The notes: generated from the letters alone by a model not told the origin. A stretch of DNA of 64,000 nucleotides from Arthrobacter sp. S41 (GCF_004320535.1 NZ_SIHY01000001.1:1178001-1242000), one strand, 5' to 3'. Numbered from the stretch's first letter, positions 9,217-17,257 are shown. Numbers and translations are program-made.

Positions 9217-10178
9217 ATGCCCCATTCTCATCCGCGTCCACTTTTTGATCCGGAGCCAGAGGCCATACTGACTTCGGCCACGGACGAGCTCCCGCCAACT
9301 TTGACCGCCGAGATGATTCCGCTGCTGCGCGAAGCTAACCCTGCCGAAGTGCCTCCGGAGCAAGTTCTTGCCGGCACTGGGATCATCCGCCGCGACGTCA
9401 CCATCAAAGGCTTTGAGGGTGCAGAAATCGTGGTCTCGGTTTTGCAACGTGACGGCGCACAGGAAGCGGTCCAGGTATTTACTACACCCACGGTGGCGGA
9501 ATGGTCATCGGTGACCGGTGGGCTGGGCTGAGCCAGTTCCTTCCTTGGGTTATCGAAAACGACGCGGTGGCAGTCACCGTCGAGTATCGTCTTGCTCCAG
9601 AATTCCCTGATCCCTACCCTGTAGAGGATTGCTACGCAGGGTTGGTGTGGAGCAGCGATCATGCTGAGGAACTCGGCATTGATCCCAACCGACTAATCGT
9701 TGCCGGGGCCAGTGCCGGCGGCGGATTGGCTGCAGGCATTGCGCTGCTGGCTGGGGATCGAAAGGGCCCGGCATTGGCCGGCCAAGTACTCATTTATCCG
9801 ATGCTTGATGACCGCGACAACACCATCTCCACCGTTCAGATTGACGGAGAAGGTATTTGGGATCGCAGCAGCAATGTGATGGGCTGGACCGCTCTCCTCG
9901 GCGAGCGCAAGGGCACCGACGACGTGTCGATCTATGCTGCTCCAGCCCGGGCTATGGACTTGTCGGGGCTTCCACCGACGTTTATCGATTGCGGATCTGC
10001 TGAGGTCTTCCGAGATGAAGATGTCGCCTACGCAACTGCGCTTTGGCAGGCTTGCGTCCAAGCGGAACTACATGTGTGGCCGGGTGGCTTCCATGGCTTT
10101 GATATGAGCGCTCCGGATTCTGTGCTGGGCAAGAAGATGATTTCCACCCGGAGCCAATGGATTGCCCAGCTCTTCTAG
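9217..10178 (+). pseudogene. Alpha/beta hydrolase (HSL-type esterase), frameshifted
   Basis: Two reading frames together make one hormone-sensitive-lipase-family esterase of about 320 residues. The first frame (from 9217) ends its homology at GAQEAVQ near 9474. The homology then continues one frame away as GIYYTHGGGMVIGDRW, carrying the oxyanion-hole HGGG, then VAGASAGGG with the nucleophile Ser near 9710, a catalytic acid near CGSAEVFRDED, and GGFHGFD with the catalytic His. A single missing base in the cagg-tattt stretch (about 9472-9477) explains the break; restoring one G gives a continuous protein. No slippery heptamer is visible, so this is either a real null allele or a sequencing error. 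Confidence 0.85.
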
Positions 10179-10301
10179 AGCTAGATAGCGGTATGTAGAT
10201 TTCATCCTTCAAACGGGCCGCGTCCACATGGGGACAAAGACATCACCTATCCGCGCAGCAAAGCATACAGTTTGGCAATGTGGGCCCTGAAGCTTCGGCC
10301 G

Positions 10302-10583
10302 TTAGACTTCGAAAAGCTTTAGTCCGTCAATGTCCTGTGCCTCCCAGACATCAAATGCGTCTGTCTCGACCGCTGCGCGAGCAAGTGGCAAAAGTCGTTG
10401 TGCCGCTTCTTCTGATTCGAACATTGCCAAGCCGACAAGTCGACCTGTTGTGGCATCTTGAAGTGTATGGACACCGATAAGTCCGTCATTACCGCGCATT
10501 GCGGCACCAAACCTGTGCATGGAGTCGACTAGCGCATCTCGGTGCTCGGGATGTGGAGTGTGGATAGACACAACCGTATACAT
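10302..10583 (-). CDS. ABM/dimeric alpha-beta barrel domain protein
   Basis: A 93-residue protein of the antibiotic-biosynthesis-monooxygenase type fold: MYTVVSIHTPHPEHRDAL strand-helix start, a central GLIGVHTLQDATTGRLVGLAMFES beta hairpin, and VWEAQDIDGLKLFEV at the end. Such single-domain proteins form dimers and include quinol monooxygenases and heme-degrading enzymes, but many have no known activity. It sits between the broken esterase and the broken SRPBCC gene. Confidence 0.7.
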   Translation of the reverse strand: MYTVVSIHTPHPEHRDALVDSMHRFGAAMRGNDGLIGVHTLQDATTGRLVGLAMFESEEAAQRLLPLARAAVETDAFDVWEAQDIDGLKLFEV

Positions 10584-10631
10584 GGCACCAAGAGTAGCAC
10601 CGCAGAAACTTTAGGATCAGATCCGCTTTCC

Positions 10632-11094
10632 TTAGTCCTCAATAAGTTCAGCGAGCTGCGCAGTAACTAGACTCCACCCTTCAAGGAGCCCCAGCTCATC
10701 GTGTTGTGCTCGGGCAGCAGTATCGGCATGCCGGGCCACAATACGGTAGAGGGTGCCTTCGACGTGATCGGTCAGTGTCACTTCACCTGTTACTGAAACC
10801 GGCACCGGGTTGGCCGGACGCAACGTACTATCCACCGCGTTAGTGAAGACGATGCGCTCTTCAGCGTCAACAGCTAAGAAGGCGGCGTCCATATGAGGTA
10901 CAAAGCTCTTGCCGTCTTCGCTCATCTGGGTGACAAAGCCTCCACCTGCCTGTGCGTCAAAGCTCTCGACCTGGCAGAGATACGGCTTTGGGATCCACCA
11001 CTGGGCAAAGAGATCCGGCTGAGTCCAGGCATTCCACACGGCCGCGCGGAGCACGAATGACGCGCTCGATAACAAGATCAAGGTCAGTATTCAT
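10632..11094 (-). pseudogene. AHSA1-type SRPBCC protein, frameshifted near its N-terminus
   Basis: The 5' part (start ATG at 11094) reads MNTDLDLVIERVIRAPR; the remainder continues in another frame as AAVWNAWTQPDLFAQWW and then a complete AHSA1/START-like domain ending GWSLVTAQLAELIED. The continuous protein would be about 154 residues. The junction is the GC-alternating stretch near 11043-11048, where two bases (one GC unit) appear to be missing. Downstream the domain is intact. A TTG at 11081 would open the second frame, but then the first strand of the domain is replaced by unrelated residues, so a lesion is more likely than an alternative start. Confidence 0.8.
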
Positions 11095-11293
11095 GAGTTT
11101 CTCTTTCCCAGTCGCTTCGTTCTGATGCACTTCGAAGTGTCGCCAGTCTGGCACCCACGGTATATGCCCGAATGAATCTTTGGTCCGAGGTAGCTTCATG
11201 TTCGCAGGGACCCGGCACTTTCGTCTTACACTCTTAGAACCCTTTGACCGGCGTTCGCCCCAAATTCCGAACTCATGCTCTATTCGGTGAGTC

Positions 11294-12580
11294 CTATTCG
11301 ATCGGCAGGGTGACCCGTGCACAGGTACCGGCTTGCGCGTCGGGGCGCGGACCCAGCGTGAGTTCTCCTCCCAATCTCTCCACTGCCCCGTTGGTAATGG
11401 CTAATCCCAACCCACTGCCCTGTATATGTTGCCCGGCTTCCCTATGAAAAGCAGCAGTAGCCTTCTTGGGGTCCTTAATTCCTGGACCGTGATCTTGGAC
11501 TTCAATGATGAGTGACTTTTTGGTGGCGTGGGCGCTAATGGTGATGGGCCCGTCAGCACCTGCGTATCGTATGGCATTGTGAACGAGATTTAGGATGATT
11601 GTTCGTACCGCAATGGATGGAACTTCTTGGGCTGCGCAATCGCCTAGCTGCCATTCCATCTGGGCTTCGGAAGCTTCTGGCAACACCATCAGGTTGTTGA
11701 CTACCGTCCGCGCAATTTCATCCAATGAAGCAGGGGTGTCAGCGCGATGTTCTACTTCACCCATGGTCAATAGCTGATCGCACAGCCGGCGTAGGCGCTC
11801 GATTCCGGAGTTCAGCGCAGCACTGCGTTCATGCCGCTCCTCCTCGCTGCGGGCTGCCGCGAGATACTCTACTTGGAAAGACACCGCGGCCACCGGCGTT
11901 CGTAGTTCGTGGGCTGCCTCAGCGGCGAATCGTTGCTGTTCTTCCAGCACGGTAGCAGCCCTTGAATGGTGCTCTTCTAGGGTCTGGATGAACCCTGCAA
12001 GTTCTGTGGGCATTCGTGCTGGCGGCAACGGATCTAAAGAACCATCGTGGCGCGTGGCCAATTCTCGCCTCAGCTTTTCTACCGGACGCAGCGCCCAGCT
12101 CACCACTAGCCACACTAGAACCATCATGAGTGGCGCACTAAGCAGAATTGGTGCCAGCGTGGAGGTCAAGGTCTCGCTCACGGCATCTTGTCGCACCGCG
12201 GTGGATTGGGCTACGGCAAGTTTGCTGCCGTTAGCCAGGTCCTCGACGAAGACGCGTTGTTCCCCGGACCCCAGCGTAATCGTTTGCAAACCGGTCCTAA
12301 GATCAGCTGGCAACTGATGTTTGCTCTTTGAGTGGCCAAGAATTTCTACCACCAAACTTGATTCATCCGGTAGATCTGAAGGCTGTCCTTGTTCAAAGTT
12401 TGCTCCGGGAGCCTTGACGATTTCTGCGACACGTGTGAGCAGACCGTCTTGCGCCTCGCGGGCTTCAAGTTGAGCTCGTTGGAAGGCCCAACCGGCGGCC
12501 AATCCTGTGATGACCAAGATGACAAGCATCAAGGCTGTGATGAGACGGGTGCGCAACGAAAGCGGCGGTGAGGAGTTCAT
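11294..12580 (-). CDS. Sensor histidine kinase
   Basis: A 428-residue class I membrane kinase. Membrane segments lie near residues 13-35 and 135-160, bracketing a roughly 100-residue extracytoplasmic sensor; a HAMP-like linker follows. The H-box AAEAAHELRTPVAAV, N-box NLVHNAIRYA, and G-boxes VQDHGPGI and GSGLGLAI are all present, so catalytic function is expected. The start at 12580 overlaps the stop of the response regulator gene as ATGA, the usual translational coupling of a pair; extension to 12601 is unlikely. The signal is unknown; the sensor region has no recognised domain. Confidence 0.93.
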   Translation of the reverse strand: MNSSPPLSLRTRLITALMLVILVITGLAAGWAFQRAQLEAREAQDGLLTRVAEIVKAPGANFEQGQPSDLPDESSLVVEILGHSKSKHQLPADLRTGLQTITLGSGEQRVFVEDLANGSKLAVAQSTAVRQDAVSETLTSTLAPILLSAPLMMVLVWLVVSWALRPVEKLRRELATRHDGSLDPLPPARMPTELAGFIQTLEEHHSRAATVLEEQQRFAAEAAHELRTPVAAVSFQVEYLAAARSEEERHERSAALNSGIERLRRLCDQLLTMGEVEHRADTPASLDEIARTVVNNLMVLPEASEAQMEWQLGDCAAQEVPSIAVRTIILNLVHNAIRYAGADGPITISAHATKKSLIIEVQDHGPGIKDPKKATAAFHREAGQHIQGSGLGLAITNGAVERLGGELTLGPRPDAQAGTCARVTLPIE

Positions 12581-13254
12581 GATTCTTTGGCCACCATCCA
12601 CCCAAGCCCACGTATGTTTTTGATCGTCGAGGCACCCAACTTCGCCCGGAGTTTTCCGATGAGGAAATCGATCGCGTTGGATTCGATGTCAACTTCATCT
12701 GCATAGACCTGTGCTTCCAGCTGCGTTCGGGAGAGCACTTGTCCGGAATGCAGAAGCAGCGCACGCAAAAGAGCTAGTTCCCGTTTGGTCAGTGCGACCG
12801 GATTTCCGTTGGCACGAGTCGCCGTGGCAGCACTTTCGTCAAGACTGATGCCCCAGGCCCGCAGAATCGAGGATTGATGAACCGAGCCGCGCCGGGTAAC
12901 CGCCCGAATACGGGCCAGTAACTCTTCATAGGCGAAGGGCTTCACCAGATAATCATCCGCACCAATGTCTAATCCCGCGACGCGTTGCTCGACGCTACCA
13001 CGGGCGGTGATGACAATGACGGCCGGTGCCAACTCTTCAGTCGATGGCTGCCGTAGCGCTCGCAATACGTCCAACCCGTCCAGTCCTGGAAGTCCCAAAT
13101 CAAGCAGGACGATATCGAAGTCACCGAATTTGCTGTAGTGTTTAGCGCTTGGACCATCAGTGATCAGCTGCACGACATGCCCGTCTTCGGCCAAACGTGC
13201 GATGAGCACGCTACCGATCATGGGGTCATCTTCCACCACAAGTATGCGTGGCAT
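12577..13254 (-). CDS. OmpR/PhoP-family response regulator
   Basis: A 225-residue regulator: receiver domain at about 1-115 with acidic pair ED (residues 8-9), phospho-acceptor D52 in LLDLGLPGLDG and the conserved Lys in YLVKPF near 103, followed by a winged-helix DNA-binding domain (about 130-225, RELALLRALL to IRGLGWMV). The start at 13254 has AAAGGAG five bases upstream. It is the cognate partner of the downstream kinase and is preceded by a COG4705 membrane-protein gene on the same strand, about 80 bases away, which may be co-transcribed or a target. Confidence 0.93.
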   Translation of the reverse strand: MPRILVVEDDPMIGSVLIARLAEDGHVVQLITDGPSAKHYSKFGDFDIVLLDLGLPGLDGLDVLRALRQPSTEELAPAVIVITARGSVEQRVAGLDIGADDYLVKPFAYEELLARIRAVTRRGSVHQSSILRAWGISLDESAATATRANGNPVALTKRELALLRALLLHSGQVLSRTQLEAQVYADEVDIESNAIDFLIGKLRAKLGASTIKNIRGLGWMVAKES

Positions 13255-13336
13255 GCGTGCTCCTTTACTGACACGGAATGGCGGCCGCAGTACCTGAGCT
13301 ACAGATACTACGGCCACCAATGCTGTTATTTAGAGT

Positions 13337-14587
13337 TTAGGCTGAAAGCCCTGCGATAACTTTCTGCAGATCCTGTGAGGCGTGAAGGCAGTCGCTTTGT
13401 ACCGGCTGGCTAGCTCGTAGCGCTGTCAGCTCGCGGTCGAGGGCCTTGTCCATCGTTCCCCAGTCCGATGGTGACATTGGCTTGAGCCCAGCTTCGGAGC
13501 TATCCCATGAGGTTTCCAGATCTTTGACTCGAGTTGTTGCTCCGGTCAGATTCCCAGCCTTGACCTTGTTCGTCACGTCATTCACGATCGTGGAGAACTG
13601 CGACAAGTCACCCAATGGGCCTTGAGCCGCGTGTTGACCTCCAGCTGCACTGGTTGATGCTTGCTGCGGTGCCAAGGAGCTACCGGCAACAAGCGTCGCT
13701 GCGATCACCAGTGCTGCACTGGCTCCGAAGGCCCAGGCAAGGTCCTGACCCTGTCCACGAGTGGAGGCCTGGTCTTTGGTGAGCACCCCGTGGCGGCGAA
13801 CGATGATCTGCTCGCGGATAACCAACGCTGCGATCACGACCAAGAACAGGATACTGGTCAATGAAGCGCCCAGTCCCAAGCCTCCATAGCCCTTGTTCTG
13901 GGTGATTAGGTCGCCAATTGAAGCTCCCAATGGTCGGGTGAGCACGTAAGCAATCCAGAATGCTGTCACCGTGGACATGCCGAGCTTTGCTGCGACGGCA
14001 CAAGCCACGATCAGTGCACCAAAGATGATGGTGCCCCACAAGAATCCGAGTCCCAAAGCTTCGGTTGCCAGGTCTCCAGCTGCCGTGCCCAAGGCGAAGG
14101 CGGTCAGAATAGCGGCCCAGTAGAATGCTTCACGCTTCACCGTATCGATGGAGGTGATCTTCAGTGTTCGCTCCTGCAGGTACCAAACGATGAAGACCAC
14201 GGCAAGCAAGATGGTGAATACGAGGGTGGATACGTAGAGACTGACGCCTAAAGTGTCGGTAAAGAAGTCGGTGATTTGTGTTCCTACAATGCTCACCAGA
14301 ACGACGGTGAGCCAGTAGATCCATGGCGTGTAACGACGAGTGCGGAACTGGATCACCAGGGCGATGGCCAATAGAACCAGCATCATGCCTGTGGTCGGCA
14401 ATGGACCCAACCCCACATTAACGGCCAAGAAATCTGCAAATGTTTCGCCGACGGTGGTTGAAAGGATTTTAACGGCCCAGAATGTCGCGGTGATGATCGG
14501 AACTTTCATCATCATTTCGTTGCTTTTTCGGCGGCGAATGCCCAAGGAATCCGCTGATGACATGCCCTGTGGAACGTAGCTGCTCAT
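13337..14587 (-). CDS. COG4705/DUF347-repeat membrane protein with C-terminal extension
   Basis: A 416-residue protein with about eight hydrophobic segments in residues 25-265 that contain internally similar units (VGETFADFL, GTQITDFFTDTLG, TAAGDLATEALGLG, LGASIGDLIT), the DUF347 repeat pattern of COG4705. The C-terminal roughly 140 residues add another membrane helix (ALVIAATLVAG) and a helical extracytoplasmic-looking domain ending in LHASQDLQKVIAGLSA. The ATG at 14587 is preceded by GGAGG. The function of COG4705 is unknown. Its position directly before a two-component pair suggests a linked envelope response. Confidence 0.8.
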   Translation of the reverse strand: MSSYVPQGMSSADSLGIRRRKSNEMMMKVPIITATFWAVKILSTTVGETFADFLAVNVGLGPLPTTGMMLVLLAIALVIQFRTRRYTPWIYWLTVVLVSIVGTQITDFFTDTLGVSLYVSTLVFTILLAVVFIVWYLQERTLKITSIDTVKREAFYWAAILTAFALGTAAGDLATEALGLGFLWGTIIFGALIVACAVAAKLGMSTVTAFWIAYVLTRPLGASIGDLITQNKGYGGLGLGASLTSILFLVVIAALVIREQIIVRRHGVLTKDQASTRGQGQDLAWAFGASAALVIAATLVAGSSLAPQQASTSAAGGQHAAQGPLGDLSQFSTIVNDVTNKVKAGNLTGATTRVKDLETSWDSSEAGLKPMSPSDWGTMDKALDRELTALRASQPVQSDCLHASQDLQKVIAGLSA

Positions 14588-14748
14588 ATTTCCTCCAAAA
14601 TAGCTGCTGATGCTTTCAAGAGAAGTTTCCAGCAGAAGAATGAGCCGAAAATGAGCAAACCAGTTTAGTTGCGTTGAGTTTCAATTCAGCATGATCAAAG
14701 GTGCTTAGACAGAGGTTCTTGTGAGTCAACGTCTCATCGGAGGTTTCC

Positions 14749-15017
14749 ATGTCGCTGAACGCACGCGAACGTCGCGCCACCATCCAAGAGTTTGCTGATA
14801 ATCTCGCTTTGTAGGGGCTGAGCGAAGATGAAGCGGTTCGGCGCTGCGACTGGAAGCAAGCGCGGATCCTCGGGATGTCTGGGTTGAGCGTGACACGCTT
14901 GAGAACGCCATCATCGCCGCTGGAAAGTCCCCTGTGCCCTACTCGAAATTGCATGAGGAAATGCGAGCTGCACCTGGCGTTTGGTACGGTGTTCCAAACA
15001 AACGCGTACAGGATTAA
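14749..15017 (+). pseudogene. DUF2316 family protein, amber codon plus frameshift
   Basis: The start has GGAGG at 14739-14743. The sequence reads MSLNARERRATIQEFADN, LAL, then TAG at 14812-14814 exactly where the family has Ser (LSGLS), then GLSEDEAVRR. After a shift near 14840-14850 it resumes in another frame as LEASADPRDVWVERDTLE, then AGKSPVPYSKLHEEMR, and ends WYGVPNKRVQD with TAA at 15015-15017. Together this rebuilds a roughly 90-residue DUF2316 protein (helix-turn-helix-like, function unknown). TCG to TAG is a one-base change. Two independent lesions make a real dead gene more likely than a sequencing error. Family assignment is from memory of the conserved ends. Confidence 0.75.
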
Positions 15018-15043
15018 CTGACTGGGACCCTGGCTATAAAGGC

Positions 15044-15547
15044 TTAGTCCACCACCCCCGGCCGCAACCAGATACGGGCGGTCGACTCCACACTCCCAGA
15101 CACGTATGGCTCCGATTCGCCGGTGGGCACGTAGCCAAGCTTCTTCCAAAACGGCTCCGCCAGATCAGCATTAGTATCAACGACCGACAGTCGCAACGAC
15201 TTGATGTCCGAGCTCTGGGCAACTAGATCAATGACGGCGTCGTGCCTCATCCGGCCGAGGACCTCTCCCTGACGAGCACCATCCGTCATCAGCAAGCCAA
15301 TGTGAGCAACCGTCTTTGCGGGCCATCCGATGATCACATCAGCAAAGGCAACGAGCTCTTGCCCATCCCACAGCCCGAGATCAACCTTTTGTAAGCAGCT
15401 TACGTTCGGCGGCTGTGCAGTCAGAGCGTCACTCGCGGCAGTAGGAACTGGAGCTCTTCCCTCAACCAGACGCGAATACTGTGCGTTCGATTCCATGAGT
15501 CGCTGTAATGCCTTGGACTGTCTCGAATCGATCAGCCGTATGTCCAT
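15044..15547 (-). CDS. GNAT family N-acetyltransferase
   Basis: A 167-residue GNAT-fold protein. The acetyl-CoA-binding region is GLLMTDGARQGEVLGRMRHD, followed by KSLRLSVVDTNADLAEPFWKKLGYVPTGE, the usual C-terminal strand and GY motif. The ATG at 15547 follows GAGG. The substrate is unknown. Its 3' end faces the dead DUF2316 gene, and the upstream gene is another acetyltransferase on the same strand, about 140 bases away. Confidence 0.8.
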   Translation of the reverse strand: MDIRLIDSRQSKALQRLMESNAQYSRLVEGRAPVPTAASDALTAQPPNVSCLQKVDLGLWDGQELVAFADVIIGWPAKTVAHIGLLMTDGARQGEVLGRMRHDAVIDLVAQSSDIKSLRLSVVDTNADLAEPFWKKLGYVPTGESEPYVSGSVESTARIWLRPGVVD

Positions 15548-15686
15548 CTATACCTCTTGTGTAGTTCGGGCTGGTTCAAAGACGTCCGCTTAACCGGACA
15601 TCTCGAAGCTACGGGTCATCTTGCTCGGGCTACTTGGACTTGGGACGGATCCACAGCACGTTGCTGCGAATACTAACCTTCAGCGA

Positions 15687-16274
15687 TCACCACGCGCGAC
15701 CGCATAGGTCGACCTCGCCGACAGGCCACGAACTGAGCGGTGCTTCGATGGGTAAGATCAGCAAGGGTTGCCCCGGCGCATCGAATACGGGCTTCCCAGC
15801 GCGACTTATTGAGTTCTCCGCAGCGAAGATCCGACTCCATCCGCATGTCGTGTAGAACGAAACTACATCTTCTCGACACCCGAGGTAGCCGAACGCGATA
15901 CTGCCCGCAGCCGACATAGATTCTGCCGCACGAATCATGAGGCGACCCCCAAGCCGTTGACCTCGTGCACAGTCGGAGACCAAAACACCTCCGACTCCCC
16001 CCACGACAATCTCATGATCGCCGACGTGGATGCTACGCCGTGCCCAACCGACGTGACCGACAACCTCACCGTGCTGTCGGGCGACAATATGGAAGTCGTG
16101 CGGCGCGTAGCCGTACGGTAGTTCCGGATCCCATTCACCGAATTCTTGGTTGTACTCCGCATCGAATAGTCGGCGGAGTCTGCCAATGTCGCTTGTTGTC
16201 AGATCGGTGTGCGCAATGACATCGATCGCGATCTCGGTCGTGTTGTCTTCATCCAACTCACCTCGTGGCGTCAC
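15687..16274 (-). CDS. GNAT acetyltransferase, AAC(2')-I/NodA-like, third gene of TA operon
   Basis: A 195-residue protein with the layout of AAC(2')-I-type and NodA-like acyltransferases: GEVVGHVGWARRSIHVGD, VVGGVGGVLVSDCARGQR (acyl-CoA loop), SFYTTCGWSRIFA, and a C-terminal EVDLCGRAW. The substrate is not known; aminoglycoside acetylation would be only a guess. The GTG start at 16274 overlaps the TGA stop of the RelE-like toxin (GTGA), with GAGAGG nine bases upstream, so it is translated from the same transcript. A GNAT coupled to a toxin could modify a target or be a passenger. Confidence 0.72.
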   Translation of the reverse strand: MTPRGELDEDNTTEIAIDVIAHTDLTTSDIGRLRRLFDAEYNQEFGEWDPELPYGYAPHDFHIVARQHGEVVGHVGWARRSIHVGDHEIVVGGVGGVLVSDCARGQRLGGRLMIRAAESMSAAGSIAFGYLGCREDVVSFYTTCGWSRIFAAENSISRAGKPVFDAPGQPLLILPIEAPLSSWPVGEVDLCGRAW

Positions 16275-16528
16275 CGATAGACCTCTCGACGGTGGCCGAG
16301 GCGTAGTACTAAGACCACCAGCTCTTCTTCCTGGACGTCGTAGATGACCCGGTAATCGCCGACGCGAATTCGAAGTTCGCCTTCTCCGCCGCTCAGCTGC
16401 AGACTTCCCGGCGGACGTGGATCTTCTGCGAGTTCGTAGATCGCCGCCTTCAGGCGTGCAGCAGCCTGCGGATGGAGCCCCCGAAAGGTCTTGGCGGCTC
16501 CCCGGGAGATGAGGATCCGATAGCTCAC
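16271..16528 (-). CDS. RelE/ParE-family toxin
   Basis: An 85-residue type II toxin of the RelE superfamily: GAAKTFRGLHPQAAARLKAAI helix, then LSGGEGELRIRVGDYRVIYDV and LVVLVLRLGHRREVYR. The conserved basic residues of the RelE cleft (the R-V-G-D-Y-R strand and the R-L-G-H-R-R end) are present, so ribosome-dependent mRNA cleavage is expected from the family, not shown. The GTG start at 16528 lies 12 bases after the antitoxin stop, in the classic antitoxin-first order. Confidence 0.88.
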   Translation of the reverse strand: MSYRILISRGAAKTFRGLHPQAAARLKAAIYELAEDPRPPGSLQLSGGEGELRIRVGDYRVIYDVQEEELVVLVLRLGHRREVYR

Positions 16529-16540
16529 GTCAACCCGGAT

Positions 16541-16783
16541 TCAGAGCCCAAGCTCTGCCATCAAGTCATCAAAAGGAACATGCGGCTCCTTGCGCGCTTC
16601 CGCCGCGGCCCGAATGTCCGCTTGCTCCTCCAACGCCTGCATCGCACGGTCGAAGAACTCGGGAGAAACGACGACAGCGCGACGACCCGCACCGCGGGAG
16701 GTGATCTCGACAGGCTCACGCTGTGCAGCGGCGATGTAGTCGCTCTGCTGGCTACGGAATTGGGAAAGAGTCGCTGAAGTCAT
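16541..16783 (-). CDS. Phd/YefM-type antitoxin
   Basis: An 80-residue antitoxin: N-terminal SATLSQFRSQQSDYIAAAQ and PVEITSRGAGRRAVVVSPEF form the Phd/YefM DNA-binding fold, and the acidic C-terminus (HVPFDDLMAELGL) is the usual toxin-binding tail. The ATG at 16783 has no Shine-Dalgarno. A -10 element ends six bases before it, so the mRNA is probably leaderless. It should neutralise the adjacent RelE-like toxin and repress the operon through the palindrome just upstream. Confidence 0.88.
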   Translation of the reverse strand: MTSATLSQFRSQQSDYIAAAQREPVEITSRGAGRRAVVVSPEFFDRAMQALEEQADIRAAAEARKEPHVPFDDLMAELGL

Positions 16784-16789
16784 GATTCT

Positions 16790-16818
16790 ATGGTACGACT
16801 TGTACAAGTTGTACGCAA
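16790..16818 (-). promoter_or_regulatory. Leaderless TA promoter with palindromic operator
   Basis: On the minus strand, TTGCGT (16818-16813) and TACCAT (16795-16790) are separated by 17 bases, and the antitoxin ATG begins six bases after the -10. The spacer is filled by a near-perfect 22-base palindrome at 16793-16814, with core ACTTGTACAAGT flanked by GTAC on both sides (one mismatched pair). This is where a Phd-type repressor would block RNA polymerase. Confidence 0.65.
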
Positions 16819-17257
16819 TGCTCGCAGATGCTCATGATGGCTTTAGCGATCATCTCAGAGGTCGCGGCGGACTCCCCGATTCCCAGCACAAAGCACCCAT
16901 GGCCGAGCGTTAACCGGTATTGGCCAACTGACTTCTAGAACACAACGTTTGAGTGAGTATCAACAGTGAACAGTTGTCCGGGATAGCGCAGACCTGAGAA
17001 GTACATATTTGTGTGCGCCACGATCTGCTCGCCGGTCACTGCGACTGAATTCGTATAGGCCTCTAAGACGTCGTCGTCTATGAACGCGCCTGACAAAAAT
17101 GAGGACCGGCCCTGGACCTACCGAGGTAGGCGGAACCGGTCTTAGTGAGTCCATCTTACTCGTTACTGCGCCAAGCATGCAGTTCTGCGTTGGTGCAGGA
17201 ATGGGCATGAATCAACAGGTGCAGAGAGCACTGTTCGAGTGCCCTGTAAATACAACA
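16819..17257. other. Gene-poor interval with possible remnant
   Basis: About 440 bases without a credible full gene. It holds a possible C-terminal gene fragment on the minus strand (16935-17092, listed separately) and an imperfect inverted repeat of ggaccgg/ccggt type around 17100-17142 that could be a terminator-like fold. The interval lies between the TA operon and the conserved ychF gene and may mark the edge of the accessory region. Confidence 0.4.
16935..17092 (-). pseudogene. Possible 3' gene remnant
   Basis: On the minus strand an open stretch of about 50 codons ends at TAG (16937-16935) and reads protein-like: [20 protein letters not shown], then [19 protein letters not shown]. No start codon or ribosome site is visible, and upstream the frame loses protein character at the inverted repeat near 17100. 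I do not recognise the family. It could be the tail of a gene deleted when the neighbouring accessory genes arrived. Confidence 0.3.

Noticed and set aside
9465-9480. Programmed ribosomal frameshift in the esterase gene
   Set aside because: No slippery heptamer, stimulatory hairpin or internal Shine-Dalgarno was seen, and esterases are not known to use frameshifting.
14616-15149. A 177-codon minus-strand frame
   Set aside because: It is antisense to the DUF2316 remnant and the end of the GNAT gene, with no motif or ribosome site.
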